A stretch of DNA of 11,289 bases from Candidatus Kerfeldbacteria bacterium (GTDB lineage: Bacteria > Patescibacteriota > Patescibacteriia > Veblenbacterales > UBA10138). The position numbers and the translations under genes are program-made. A model generated the notes under the pieces. It made no database searches and was not told the DNA's origin. It saw only the letters and a list, made by a program, of their open reading frames with translations. Shown piece after piece: positions 1 through 4,611 of this stretch; the stretch's first letter is position 1; each line of letters starts with the position of its first letter. Location: the NCBI GenBank assembly GCA_016234305.1, contig JACRFM010000083.1, positions 1 through 11,289 on the forward strand, given 5' to 3'.

Positions 1-1
1 A

Positions 2-58
2 TGTGGCAATGAGCCATGCACTTGCCCTCCGGTTGAACCAACCACCCCGGCTGCTTAA
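2..58 (+). CDS. possible C-terminal end of an unknown protein (partial)
   Basis: An open frame enters from the window's left edge and ends at a TAA at 56-58. The 18 visible residues are Cys-, Pro- and Thr-rich (they include CTCPP and end PTTPAA), as in the low-complexity tails of some surface proteins. A terminator-like hairpin follows at 107-141, which fits a plus-strand gene ending here. The opposite strand is also open over these bases, so the call rests mainly on the stop-plus-hairpin arrangement. No function can be assigned. Confidence 0.3.
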   Translation, partial: CGNEPCTCPPVEPTTPAA

Positions 59-106
59 GAAATTAATTGTTAAGGCTCTAGCCAGTAATTTAATAACAAT
101 TATATA

Positions 107-141
107 AATAAATACTCCGTCAGCCAGATGGAGTATTTATT
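107..141 (+). terminator. hairpin, probable terminator of the left-edge gene
   Basis: A perfect 12-bp inverted repeat (107-118 with 130-141) encloses an 11-nt loop. The stem is AT-rich at its base and runs into a TATTTATTATAA stretch, a weak U-tract on the plus strand. It lies in the 197-nt gap between two convergently ending transcription units. It could act in both directions; the U-tract is imperfect, so termination is inferred. Confidence 0.45.
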
Positions 142-198
142 ATAACTGACAGGAAATTTAATCAGAGTATAAACCAACTGATAGTATTAGTTTTTAAT

Positions 199-233
199 AA
201 AAAAGAGTGTGTCGGGGGGACGCCCAACACACT
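199..233 (-). terminator. intrinsic terminator after ppnP
   Basis: Read on the minus strand, an 11-bp stem (one G-U pair; arms 223-233 and 206-216) closes a 6-nt loop and is followed by C and six T (204-199). It begins 22 nt after the ppnP stop codon. The GC-rich upper stem and clean T-run are classical for a rho-independent terminator and mark the end of the small-ORF/ppnP operon. Confidence 0.85.
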
Positions 234-255
234 TTAATTTTGTGCTTGGTTTGAA

Positions 256-546
256 TCAGCCGTATAGACATAAATAGGCGACTGGTTCAGCGCAGGAAAT
301 TTTAATTTCCATGCCCGGTTCAAATACAAGTAGTTCACCGTCCGGGTAAAATGTTTTGGGTTGTATACCTATGCGCGATAGAGTACCTAACAGGATGAAT
401 ATAGTCTCTTTTTCTGTCGCTGGGCCAAAATTATAATCACCAGGCATTATTACACCTAGGGTGACCTTTTTGCCGTCCGGGGTCTTAAATTCTAGGCTCT
501 GGACAATGCCGTCAAAATAGACGTGGTATTCAATTTTGTTATTCAC
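256..546 (-). CDS. ppnP: pyrimidine/purine nucleoside phosphorylase PpnP
   Basis: A 96-residue single-domain cupin-like protein matching the PpnP (YaiE, formerly DUF1255) family in length and motif order. VQSLEF near the N-terminus corresponds to VKSIGF in the E. coli protein, GVIMPGDYNF to GVMVEGEYTF, and the C-terminal AEPVAYLCLYG to AEPTSYLCRYL. The family phosphorolyses a broad range of purine and pyrimidine nucleosides to free base and ribose-1-phosphate in the cytoplasm, which suits nucleoside salvage. The start is GTG at 546, set by a GGGAGG Shine-Dalgarno at 552-557, 5 nt away. It is the second gene of a minus-strand operon, 30 nt after a 46-codon small gene, and is followed by a strong terminator. 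Family identity is secure; activity is inferred from the family. Confidence 0.88.
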   Translation of the reverse strand: MNNKIEYHVYFDGIVQSLEFKTPDGKKVTLGVIMPGDYNFGPATEKETIFILLGTLSRIGIQPKTFYPDGELLVFEPGMEIKISCAEPVAYLCLYG

Positions 547-576
547 AGGAACCTCCCGTGTTTTTTTGTTGATTAA

Positions 577-717
577 TTAACGTGTAGCGCCGGTTTGAAG
601 ATTCCATTGGGGCCATTTCCCCTTGTCCGTCATTCCGCCGACGCATCGGCACCAGCCAGTGTAGCCGGCTTCGTTATACTCATATTCGTACTGGCCGACT
701 GTTATCCAGCTTGTCAT
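577..717 (-). CDS. 46-aa Trp/Tyr-rich small protein, function unknown
   Basis: A short gene with ATG at 715-717 and TAA at 577-579. It has the best Shine-Dalgarno in the window: AAGGAGGTG at 723-731, with the AGGAGG core 7 nt from ATG. A near-consensus promoter lies about 105 nt upstream, and ppnP follows 30 nt downstream with its own SD. The product is unusually aromatic (four Trp, four Tyr) and carries a CRC motif at residues 23-25 followed by GG. It has no signal peptide or membrane segment. The pattern could suit a tiny beta-rich or metal-binding protein, but I recognise no family. The strong translation signals are the main reason to call it real. Co-transcription with ppnP suggests a related role or a mobile two-gene unit; both are inference. 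Confidence 0.65.
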   Translation of the reverse strand: MTSWITVGQYEYEYNEAGYTGWCRCVGGMTDKGKWPQWNLQTGATR

Positions 718-722
718 AACGA

Positions 723-731
723 CACCTCCTT
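723..731 (-). promoter_or_regulatory. strong ribosome binding site of the 46-aa gene
   Basis: On the minus strand the sequence reads AAGGAGGTG, an almost full anti-SD complement, ending 5 nt before the ATG at 717. It decides the start of a gene that would otherwise be overlooked for its size. Most other genes in this window show no comparable SD. Confidence 0.8.
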
Positions 732-827
732 CGTTTTTGGTTTTTGATTATTTAATTATTTGTAGTTTATGATTTATTTTTTGACTGTGTTTTACAAAAA
801 TTGTGAGTATTTGTTAAAGAACACGGT

Positions 828-856
828 ATCATACTTCATCAATATGGATTTGTCAA
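828..856 (-). promoter_or_regulatory. sigma70-type promoter of the small-ORF/ppnP operon
   Basis: On the minus strand there is a perfect -35 box TTGACA (851-856), a 17-bp spacer and a -10 box TATGAT (828-833). Transcription would begin near 820, giving a leader of about 100 nt before the first ATG at 717. The leader (718-820) is A-rich and shows no clear hairpin. It is the best-scoring promoter by eye in the window. Confidence 0.75.
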
Positions 857-937
857 TGAATAGTATAGTCAATACCTAAAGGTTGCACTTGTTAACCATA
901 CAAAGTGTGCGTAGATTTTTTAATCAACACATCTTGA

Positions 938-1405
938 TTATTGCAGTTCTTTAATTTCATCTCCCAGTTTCAGAATTTGCAGGTAATCTTGTAAACGGCT
1001 GTGTTTAGTTTTTAAGCAGTCTTTATAAGCCACCTCTTCCGCCGACAGCTTATTAGTTGATTTTTCTGTCAAGTCAGTTAGTTCCTTTTCCACGCTATCT
1101 AACCAATCTTTAAAATATTTAATAATTTTTTCCGATTCTTTATTTTCAACCGCTTCGGTAAGTTGATTATGAATTGGCTCATAACCCTGGGCTGCAAAAA
1201 TAGCCTGGGCGGTTTTTAAGGGGTCGTCATTAATTAAATTAACCAATAAAAATCTTTGGTTTAGCAATTTATATTCCGCAACTTTGGAACTAGCCGTTGA
1301 TTTATTTGGCTCTTTTTCCCGATTTCCAGGTTTCTCCCGTGACTTTTCAGCATTCAATTTTTCTTGTTCAGTGATAGTGAAGGGAATTTTTTCTAAATAG
1401 TTCAT
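938..1405 (-). CDS. hypothetical cytoplasmic protein, charged and helical
   Basis: A 155-residue protein with no family I recognise. Residues about 15-42 are a Lys/Glu/Asn/Ser-rich, probably disordered stretch. From about residue 43 onward the sequence is mostly predicted helix, with heptad-like Leu/Ile spacing (for example IIKYFKDWLDSVEKEL and the C-terminal SRLQDYLQILKLGDEIKELQ), so a helical bundle or coiled coil is likely. There is no signal peptide, membrane helix or obvious catalytic motif. The start is ATG at 1403-1405. No Shine-Dalgarno is visible, but an extended -10 promoter element lies 44 bp upstream. It is divergent from the NRAMP transporter, sharing a 174-bp intergenic region with an inverted repeat. 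No function is proposed. Confidence 0.7.
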   Translation of the reverse strand: MNYLEKIPFTITEQEKLNAEKSREKPGNREKEPNKSTASSKVAEYKLLNQRFLLVNLINDDPLKTAQAIFAAQGYEPIHNQLTEAVENKESEKIIKYFKDWLDSVEKELTDLTEKSTNKLSAEEVAYKDCLKTKHSRLQDYLQILKLGDEIKELQ

Positions 1406-1448
1406 AGTGATTTAGTTAAGCCGCCGTCTTAATTCTTTTACTAAAGAT

Positions 1449-1457
1449 ATCATACCA
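1449..1457 (-). promoter_or_regulatory. extended -10 promoter of the 155-aa gene
   Basis: Minus strand TGGTATGAT is a TGn-extended -10 hexamer (TATGAT). A TTGACA hexamer lies further upstream (1480-1485) but its 25-bp spacing is too long, so the extended -10 probably carries the promoter. Predicted start of transcription is near 1442, about 37 nt before the ATG. Confidence 0.5.
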
Positions 1458-1488
1458 CTTTGAATTAAATACTGAAATTTGTCAATAG

Positions 1489-1555
1489 TTCAATCAACAA
1501 ACGTAGACAATTGAGCCTTAAGCGTATTTAGTATAGAATTAACTTGTTGATTGAA
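1489..1555. repeat. 12-bp inverted repeat between divergent genes (candidate operator)
   Basis: TTCAATCAACAA (1489-1500) and its exact reverse complement TTGTTGATTGAA (1544-1555) are separated by 43 bp. The arm centres are 55 bp apart, roughly five helical turns. The right arm overlaps the likely -35 region of the NRAMP gene. The left arm lies just upstream of the divergent gene's promoter. A looping regulator or two half-sites for a metal-responsive repressor would fit, but no known operator is recognised. Confidence 0.45.
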
Positions 1556-1571
1556 GATTGGTTATTAGTAT
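1544..1571 (+). promoter_or_regulatory. weak candidate promoter of the NRAMP gene
   Basis: TTGTTG (1544-1549), a 16-bp spacer and TAGTAT (1566-1571) lie immediately before the ATG at 1580, so the transcript would be nearly leaderless. TATTAA at 1569-1574 is an overlapping alternative -10. Both matches are mediocre. Support comes from the absence of an SD and from overlap of the -35 with the inverted repeat arm. Confidence 0.3.
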
Positions 1572-1579
1572 TAAAGTAG

Positions 1580-2857
1580 ATGTTCAAAGGTTTAAAGAAA
1601 TTTTTTAAAGCCGCCGGGCCGGGCGTAATTACCGGCGCGGCTGATGATGACCCTTCGGGCATAGCCACTTACACGCAAACCGGTGCGCAATTTGGCTATG
1701 GCCAGCTATGGACAGCCGTTACGATGCTGCCGTTTATGGTGTCTATTCAAGAGGCTTGCGCCCGGATTGGCGCTGTTACCGGTAAGGGCATAGCCGCGGT
1801 TATTAAGGAAAATTACAATAAAAAAGTACTGTACTTCACCTTATGTCTGGTAGTAGTTGCTAATACCATAAATATTGGCGCGGATTTAGGCGCCATGGGC
1901 GCGGCGGCCCAGCTTATAATTCCCGTGAATTTTGCCTTGCTCACCATTCTGTTTACAGTAATTATTTTGCTGTTGGAAATTTTCACTTCTTATAAATCCT
2001 ACGCCCGGATTTTAAAATGGCTAACCTTATCACTGTTGTCTTACCCGCTGACGGTTTTTATTGTTAAACAACCTTGGGACGTTTTACTGAGGGCGACTTT
2101 TGTGCCTCACATTGAATTCAGTTTTGCTTTTTTGTTCATAATTACCGGCGTGCTTGGTACTACTATTTCCCCTTATATGTTTTTTTGGCAGGCTTCTGAG
2201 GAAGTTGAGGAGGAAAAAGAGAAACATTTACTAAGGCACGGCCGGCCGCATATTGGCAAACGGTTTATTCGCAACTTGAGACTGGATAATTTTTTCGGCA
2301 TGTTGTCTTCCAATCTGGCCACCTGGTGTATTATCGTGGTGGCAGCTACGGTTCTAAACAGTAACGGCATAACTAATGTTGGTACGGCGGCGGAGGCGGC
2401 CAAGGCTCTTGAGCCATTAGTGAACACTTTTCCCAATGCCGGTTTTTTAGCCAAAATGATTTTTGCCGTCGGCGTGATTGGGTTGGGCTTGCTAGCGGTA
2501 CCGATTTTGTCGGCTTCAGCCTCATATGCTTTGTCCGAAGCTTTGAGTTGGCACGAGGGTTTGAATTTAAAACTGAAAAAAGCTCATGGTTTTTATGGCG
2601 TCATAACCATCGCCACCCTTATTGGTTTGCTGATTAATTTTATTGGTTTAGACCCGATTAAAGCTTTGGTGTTTGCGGCGGTCTTTAACGGGGTAGCAGC
2701 CGTGCCTTTGATATTTATTATTGCCCAGCTAGCCCGCAATCAAAAAATAATGGGACAATATAAAAGCGGCGTCTTTTCCCAGGTTTTTGTCGGAGCGACT
2801 TTTGTGTTGATGGCGACCTCGGCGGTGGCTATGTTTTATACTTTGGCTATGGGATGA
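1580..2857 (+). CDS. NRAMP-family divalent metal transporter (DPSG / NRMT-like subgroup)
   Basis: A 425-residue polytopic membrane protein with about 11 hydrophobic segments and the LeuT-fold NRAMP signature. GPGVITGAADDDPSG (residues 13-27) is the unwound first helix, where classical MntH/NRAMP has DPGN. LGTTISPYMFFWQ (192-204) is the unwound sixth helix, where classical members have MPH. The residue at the methionine position of MPH is Ser197 here. That Met favours transition metals over Ca2+/Mg2+ in classical NRAMPs; NRAMP-related Mg2+ transporters lack it. The substrate could therefore be Mg2+ or a broader range rather than Mn2+/Fe2+, so I do not assign mntH. A cytoplasmic loop at about 208-232 (EEVEEEKEKHLLRHGRP) is strongly charged. 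The start lacks an SD; the N-terminus aligns with family expectation. Confidence 0.85.
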   Translation: MFKGLKKFFKAAGPGVITGAADDDPSGIATYTQTGAQFGYGQLWTAVTMLPFMVSIQEACARIGAVTGKGIAAVIKENYNKKVLYFTLCLVVVANTINIGADLGAMGAAAQLIIPVNFALLTILFTVIILLLEIFTSYKSYARILKWLTLSLLSYPLTVFIVKQPWDVLLRATFVPHIEFSFAFLFIITGVLGTTISPYMFFWQASEEVEEEKEKHLLRHGRPHIGKRFIRNLRLDNFFGMLSSNLATWCIIVVAATVLNSNGITNVGTAAEAAKALEPLVNTFPNAGFLAKMIFAVGVIGLGLLAVPILSASASYALSEALSWHEGLNLKLKKAHGFYGVITIATLIGLLINFIGLDPIKALVFAAVFNGVAAVPLIFIIAQLARNQKIMGQYKSGVFSQVFVGATFVLMATSAVAMFYTLAMG

Positions 2858-2886
2858 TTGAAGATTTGGATTCAATTTGCTATAAA
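2858..2886 (+). promoter_or_regulatory. promoter of the trp leader/trpB unit
   Basis: TTGAAG (2858-2863), a 17-bp spacer and TATAAA (2881-2886) start immediately after the transporter stop codon at 2855-2857. Transcription would begin near 2893, about 20 nt before the leader peptide ATG. Placement upstream of the attenuator supports the call. Confidence 0.55.
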
Positions 2887-2913
2887 TAATAATTTGGTGT
2901 ATCCTTATAGTAT

Positions 2914-2976
2914 ATGTTTCAGATTAACTTAAACTTAGTTTGGTGGACTGTTCGTACACGCGGGCAGGTGATTTAG
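2914..2976 (+). CDS. trpL: trp leader peptide with tandem Trp codons
   Basis: A 20-codon open frame from ATG (2914-2916) to TAG (2974-2976) encodes a peptide beginning MFQINLNLVWW. Codons 10 and 11 are consecutive TGG (2941-2946), the hallmark of trp leader peptides. It lies between a promoter and an intrinsic terminator, upstream of a tryptophan synthase gene. The geometry fits ribosome-mediated attenuation. A ribosome stalled at the Trp codons would leave the antiterminator arm at 2960-2970 free. One that reaches the stop codon would cover that arm and allow the terminator at 3002-3036 to form. No clear Shine-Dalgarno precedes the ATG, which is the main weakness. The symbol is by function and position; leader peptides do not align between species. 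Confidence 0.8.
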   Translation: MFQINLNLVWWTVRTRGQVI

Positions 2977-3001
2977 TTTATTTGTAAATAAATTTTGTTG
3001 C

Positions 3002-3036
3002 ACCGTCCCGCTATCCAGCGGGGCGGTCTTGTTTTT
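3002..3036 (+). terminator. intrinsic terminator of the trp attenuator
   Basis: An 11-bp stem (one G-U; arms 3002-3012 and 3017-3027) with a 4-nt ATCC loop is followed by CTTGTTTTT. It lies 91 nt before the trpB start and 25 nt after the leader peptide stop, so it would stop transcripts before trpB unless prevented. Confidence 0.88.
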
Positions 3037-3127
3037 ATGTCGTATTATTATATATTTTTTAGTCGGGCAACTTGGTCATGGCGATTTTAATAAAAGATCG
3101 CAGTTTTACCTATTAACTCATAATTTT

Positions 3128-4432
3128 ATGCATCAAGAAAATAAATTAACCACGCGTAAGTCCCATTCAAGCGGGGCGAGACGGGGTTCTGCCCCTCTCC
3201 AGGGGGAGGAAAGCCCCGGACTTCAGGCTGGAGGGGCTTCACTTAAACTTTTACCAGATGAACAGGGTTATTTTGGCAAGTATGGCGGGCAGTTTGTGCC
3301 GCCAGAGCTGAAAACTGTTTTAGCTGAAGTCAGCCGCGCTTATTTAGCGGCCAGGCAAGATAAAGAGTTTATTAACGAGTATGAATCATTATTACAGGAT
3401 TATGTGGGTCGCCCGTCGCCACTCTATTTGGCCAAACGTTTGAGCAGGGAACTGGGCGGGGCGCAAATATATTTTAAACGGGAGGATTTGAATCACACTG
3501 GCGCGCACAAGATTAATCACACTTTAGGTGAGGGTCTGCTGGCTAAGCGGCTGGGCAAAACCAAGCTACTAGCTGAGACTGGTGCCGGGCAGCACGGCGT
3601 GGCGGTGGCCACGGCCGCAGCGCTGCTGGGACTGGAGTGCGAAATTCATATGGGCACAATTGATATTGTTAAACAACAGCCCAACGTCGTGCGTATGAAA
3701 CTCTTGGGCGCTAAGGTTGTGCCGGTGGCAACTGGCGGTCAAAGTTTAAAAGACGCGGTGGACAGTGCCTTTCAAACCTATTTGCGAGAGTACGACAAAA
3801 CTTTTTTTGCCATTGGTTCCGTGGTCGGCCCGCATCCTTATCCGATGATGGTACGGGATTTTCAAGCCGTTGTCGGACGCGAAGCCAAGAAGCAAATTGT
3901 GGAAAAGATTGGCCGCTTGCCTGATTATCTATTGGCTTGCGTGGGCGGCGGTTCCAACGCTATCGGCTTGTTTCATGAATTTCTAGATGACAAGGGCGTT
4001 AAAATGATAGGCGTTGAACCGAGCGGGCGCGGTTTACGGCCTGGTGAACACGCCGCCACTTTGAGCTTAGGTCAGCCGGGTACAATTCATGGTATGTACA
4101 CTTACTTATTACAAAACGAGACAGGTGAGCCTTTGCCGGTTTATTCCATAGCCTCAGGGCTTGATTATCCCGGCATTGGACCAATTCACGCTGATTTAAA
4201 AGAGCGTGGGCGAGTTGAATATGTAACCGCCAGCGATGACGAAGCCGTAGCGGCCTTTCAATATCTTTCTCAAATTGAGGGTATTATTCCGGCGCTGGAA
4301 AGTTCGCACGCCATTGCCTATGTTAGAAAACTCGCGCCTAAACTGGCTAAAGACCAAGTGATGATTGTTAATTTATCCGGGCGAGGCGATAAAGACATAG
4401 ATTTTGTGGCGGATAAACTGGGTACTGATTAG
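3128..4432 (+). CDS. trpB: tryptophan synthase beta subunit, stand-alone
   Basis: A 434-residue PLP enzyme condensing indole with L-serine to L-tryptophan. All TrpB landmarks are present: YFGKYGGQFVP at the start of the core, KREDLNHTGAHK with the PLP lysine (residue 128, E. coli Lys87), ETGAGQHG with catalytic Glu150 (E. coli Glu109), GPHPYPMMVRDFQ in the COMM region, the GGGSNAIG phosphate loop, and C-terminal LSGRGDKD. The core matches the 397-residue E. coli protein. The extra length is a 41-residue N-terminal extension encoded by a GC-rich, palindrome-containing block (3171-3242). ATG 3128 is the only plausible start: an upstream in-frame TTG at 3029 lies inside the attenuator T-run. No trpA or other trp gene is near. 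An upstream leader peptide with tandem Trp codons predicts tryptophan-controlled attenuation. The missing SD is notable. Confidence 0.93.
   Translation: MHQENKLTTRKSHSSGARRGSAPLQGEESPGLQAGGASLKLLPDEQGYFGKYGGQFVPPELKTVLAEVSRAYLAARQDKEFINEYESLLQDYVGRPSPLYLAKRLSRELGGAQIYFKREDLNHTGAHKINHTLGEGLLAKRLGKTKLLAETGAGQHGVAVATAAALLGLECEIHMGTIDIVKQQPNVVRMKLLGAKVVPVATGGQSLKDAVDSAFQTYLREYDKTFFAIGSVVGPHPYPMMVRDFQAVVGREAKKQIVEKIGRLPDYLLACVGGGSNAIGLFHEFLDDKGVKMIGVEPSGRGLRPGEHAATLSLGQPGTIHGMYTYLLQNETGEPLPVYSIASGLDYPGIGPIHADLKERGRVEYVTASDDEAVAAFQYLSQIEGIIPALESSHAIAYVRKLAPKLAKDQVMIVNLSGRGDKDIDFVADKLGTD
3171..3242 (+). repeat. GC-rich block of overlapping palindromes inside the trpB 5' end
   Basis: About 72 bp much richer in G and C than the flanks contains several competing inverted repeats. 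AAGCCCC (3211-3217) pairs with GGGGCTT (3233-3239), CCCCT (3192-3196) with AGGGG (3201-3205), and CTCCAG (3197-3202) with CTGGAG (3228-3233). It is translated in frame into a Gly/Ala/Ser/Pro-rich linker that TrpB homologues such as the E. coli enzyme lack. It resembles in-frame palindromic elements such as Rickettsia RPEs in style only; no family match is claimed. Confidence 0.4.
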
Positions 4433-4484
4433 TCTTAAAATTGATGAAGCGCCCTCAATGCCTTAGTTCGGGACAAATAGTTAG

Positions 4485-4520
4485 TATGTCAAAAATGTCC
4501 GGCCGGACATTTTTGACATA
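4485..4520. terminator. perfect 36-bp palindrome, probable bidirectional terminator after trpB
   Basis: The 18 bases 4485-4502 are followed directly by their exact reverse complement 4503-4520, centred on GGCC. The core reads AAAAATGTCC then GGCCGGACATTTTT, giving an A-tract, a GC stem with a 4-nt minimum loop and a T-tract in either direction, as in bidirectional intrinsic terminators. It lies 52 nt after the trpB stop. A dimeric-protein operator is an alternative; each outer half also contains TTGACA. Confidence 0.6.
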
Positions 4521-4554
4521 TAGTATAAATTGATTAACTAGGATAGTTAAAGGT

Positions 4555-4583
4555 TTGTCTTTGTTTGTTTAAGTTGGTAATAT
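4555..4583 (+). promoter_or_regulatory. candidate promoter of the aldolase/isomerase pair
   Basis: TTGTCT (4555-4560), a 17-bp spacer and TAATAT (4578-4583) predict a start near 4590, about 22 nt before the ATG at 4612. It lies downstream of the palindromic terminator, consistent with a separate transcription unit. Confidence 0.5.
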
Positions 4584-4611
4584 AAAGATATCTAAACCCG
4601 CCGCATGTTTT

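Larger units (their letters stand above)
2914..3036 (+). promoter_or_regulatory. trp transcription attenuator (antiterminator/terminator switch)
   Basis: Two mutually exclusive structures share the bases 3002-3011. The antiterminator pairs GCGGG (2960-2964) with CCCGC (3007-3011) and GGTG (2967-2970) with CACC (3001-3004), across a 2x2 internal loop. The terminator pairs 3002-3012 with 3017-3027. The tandem Trp codons sit 14 nt before the antiterminator arm and the leader stop codon lies just after it. Low Trp should give stalling, antitermination and trpB expression; high Trp should give termination. A clear 1:2 anti-antiterminator hairpin was not found by eye. Confidence 0.75.

Noticed and set aside
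1..60. Possible structured RNA 3' end (for example a tmRNA-like or tRNA-like tail)
   Set aside because: No CCA-ending acceptor stem or T-loop can be built. A coding tail ending in TAA followed by a hairpin is the simpler reading.
921..940. TAATCAA/TTGATTA hairpin as terminator of the 155-aa minus-strand gene
   Set aside because: The 7-bp stem is AT-only and overlaps the stop codon. The following minus-strand bases are an A-run, not a U-run.
2173..2454. Minus-strand open frame within the NRAMP gene
   Set aside because: It lies opposite a clear membrane transporter gene, has no SD and no recognisable protein pattern.
2930..3036. T-box riboswitch upstream of trpB
   Set aside because: A GGTGG and a terminator are present, but there is no AGGGTGGNACCGCG-like box and no room for a Stem I. 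The tandem Trp codons in a short ORF explain the region better.
3029..3127. N-terminal extension of TrpB from the in-frame TTG at 3029
   Set aside because: This start lies in the U-tract of the attenuator terminator, is not TrpB-like and has no SD. ATG 3128 is preferred.
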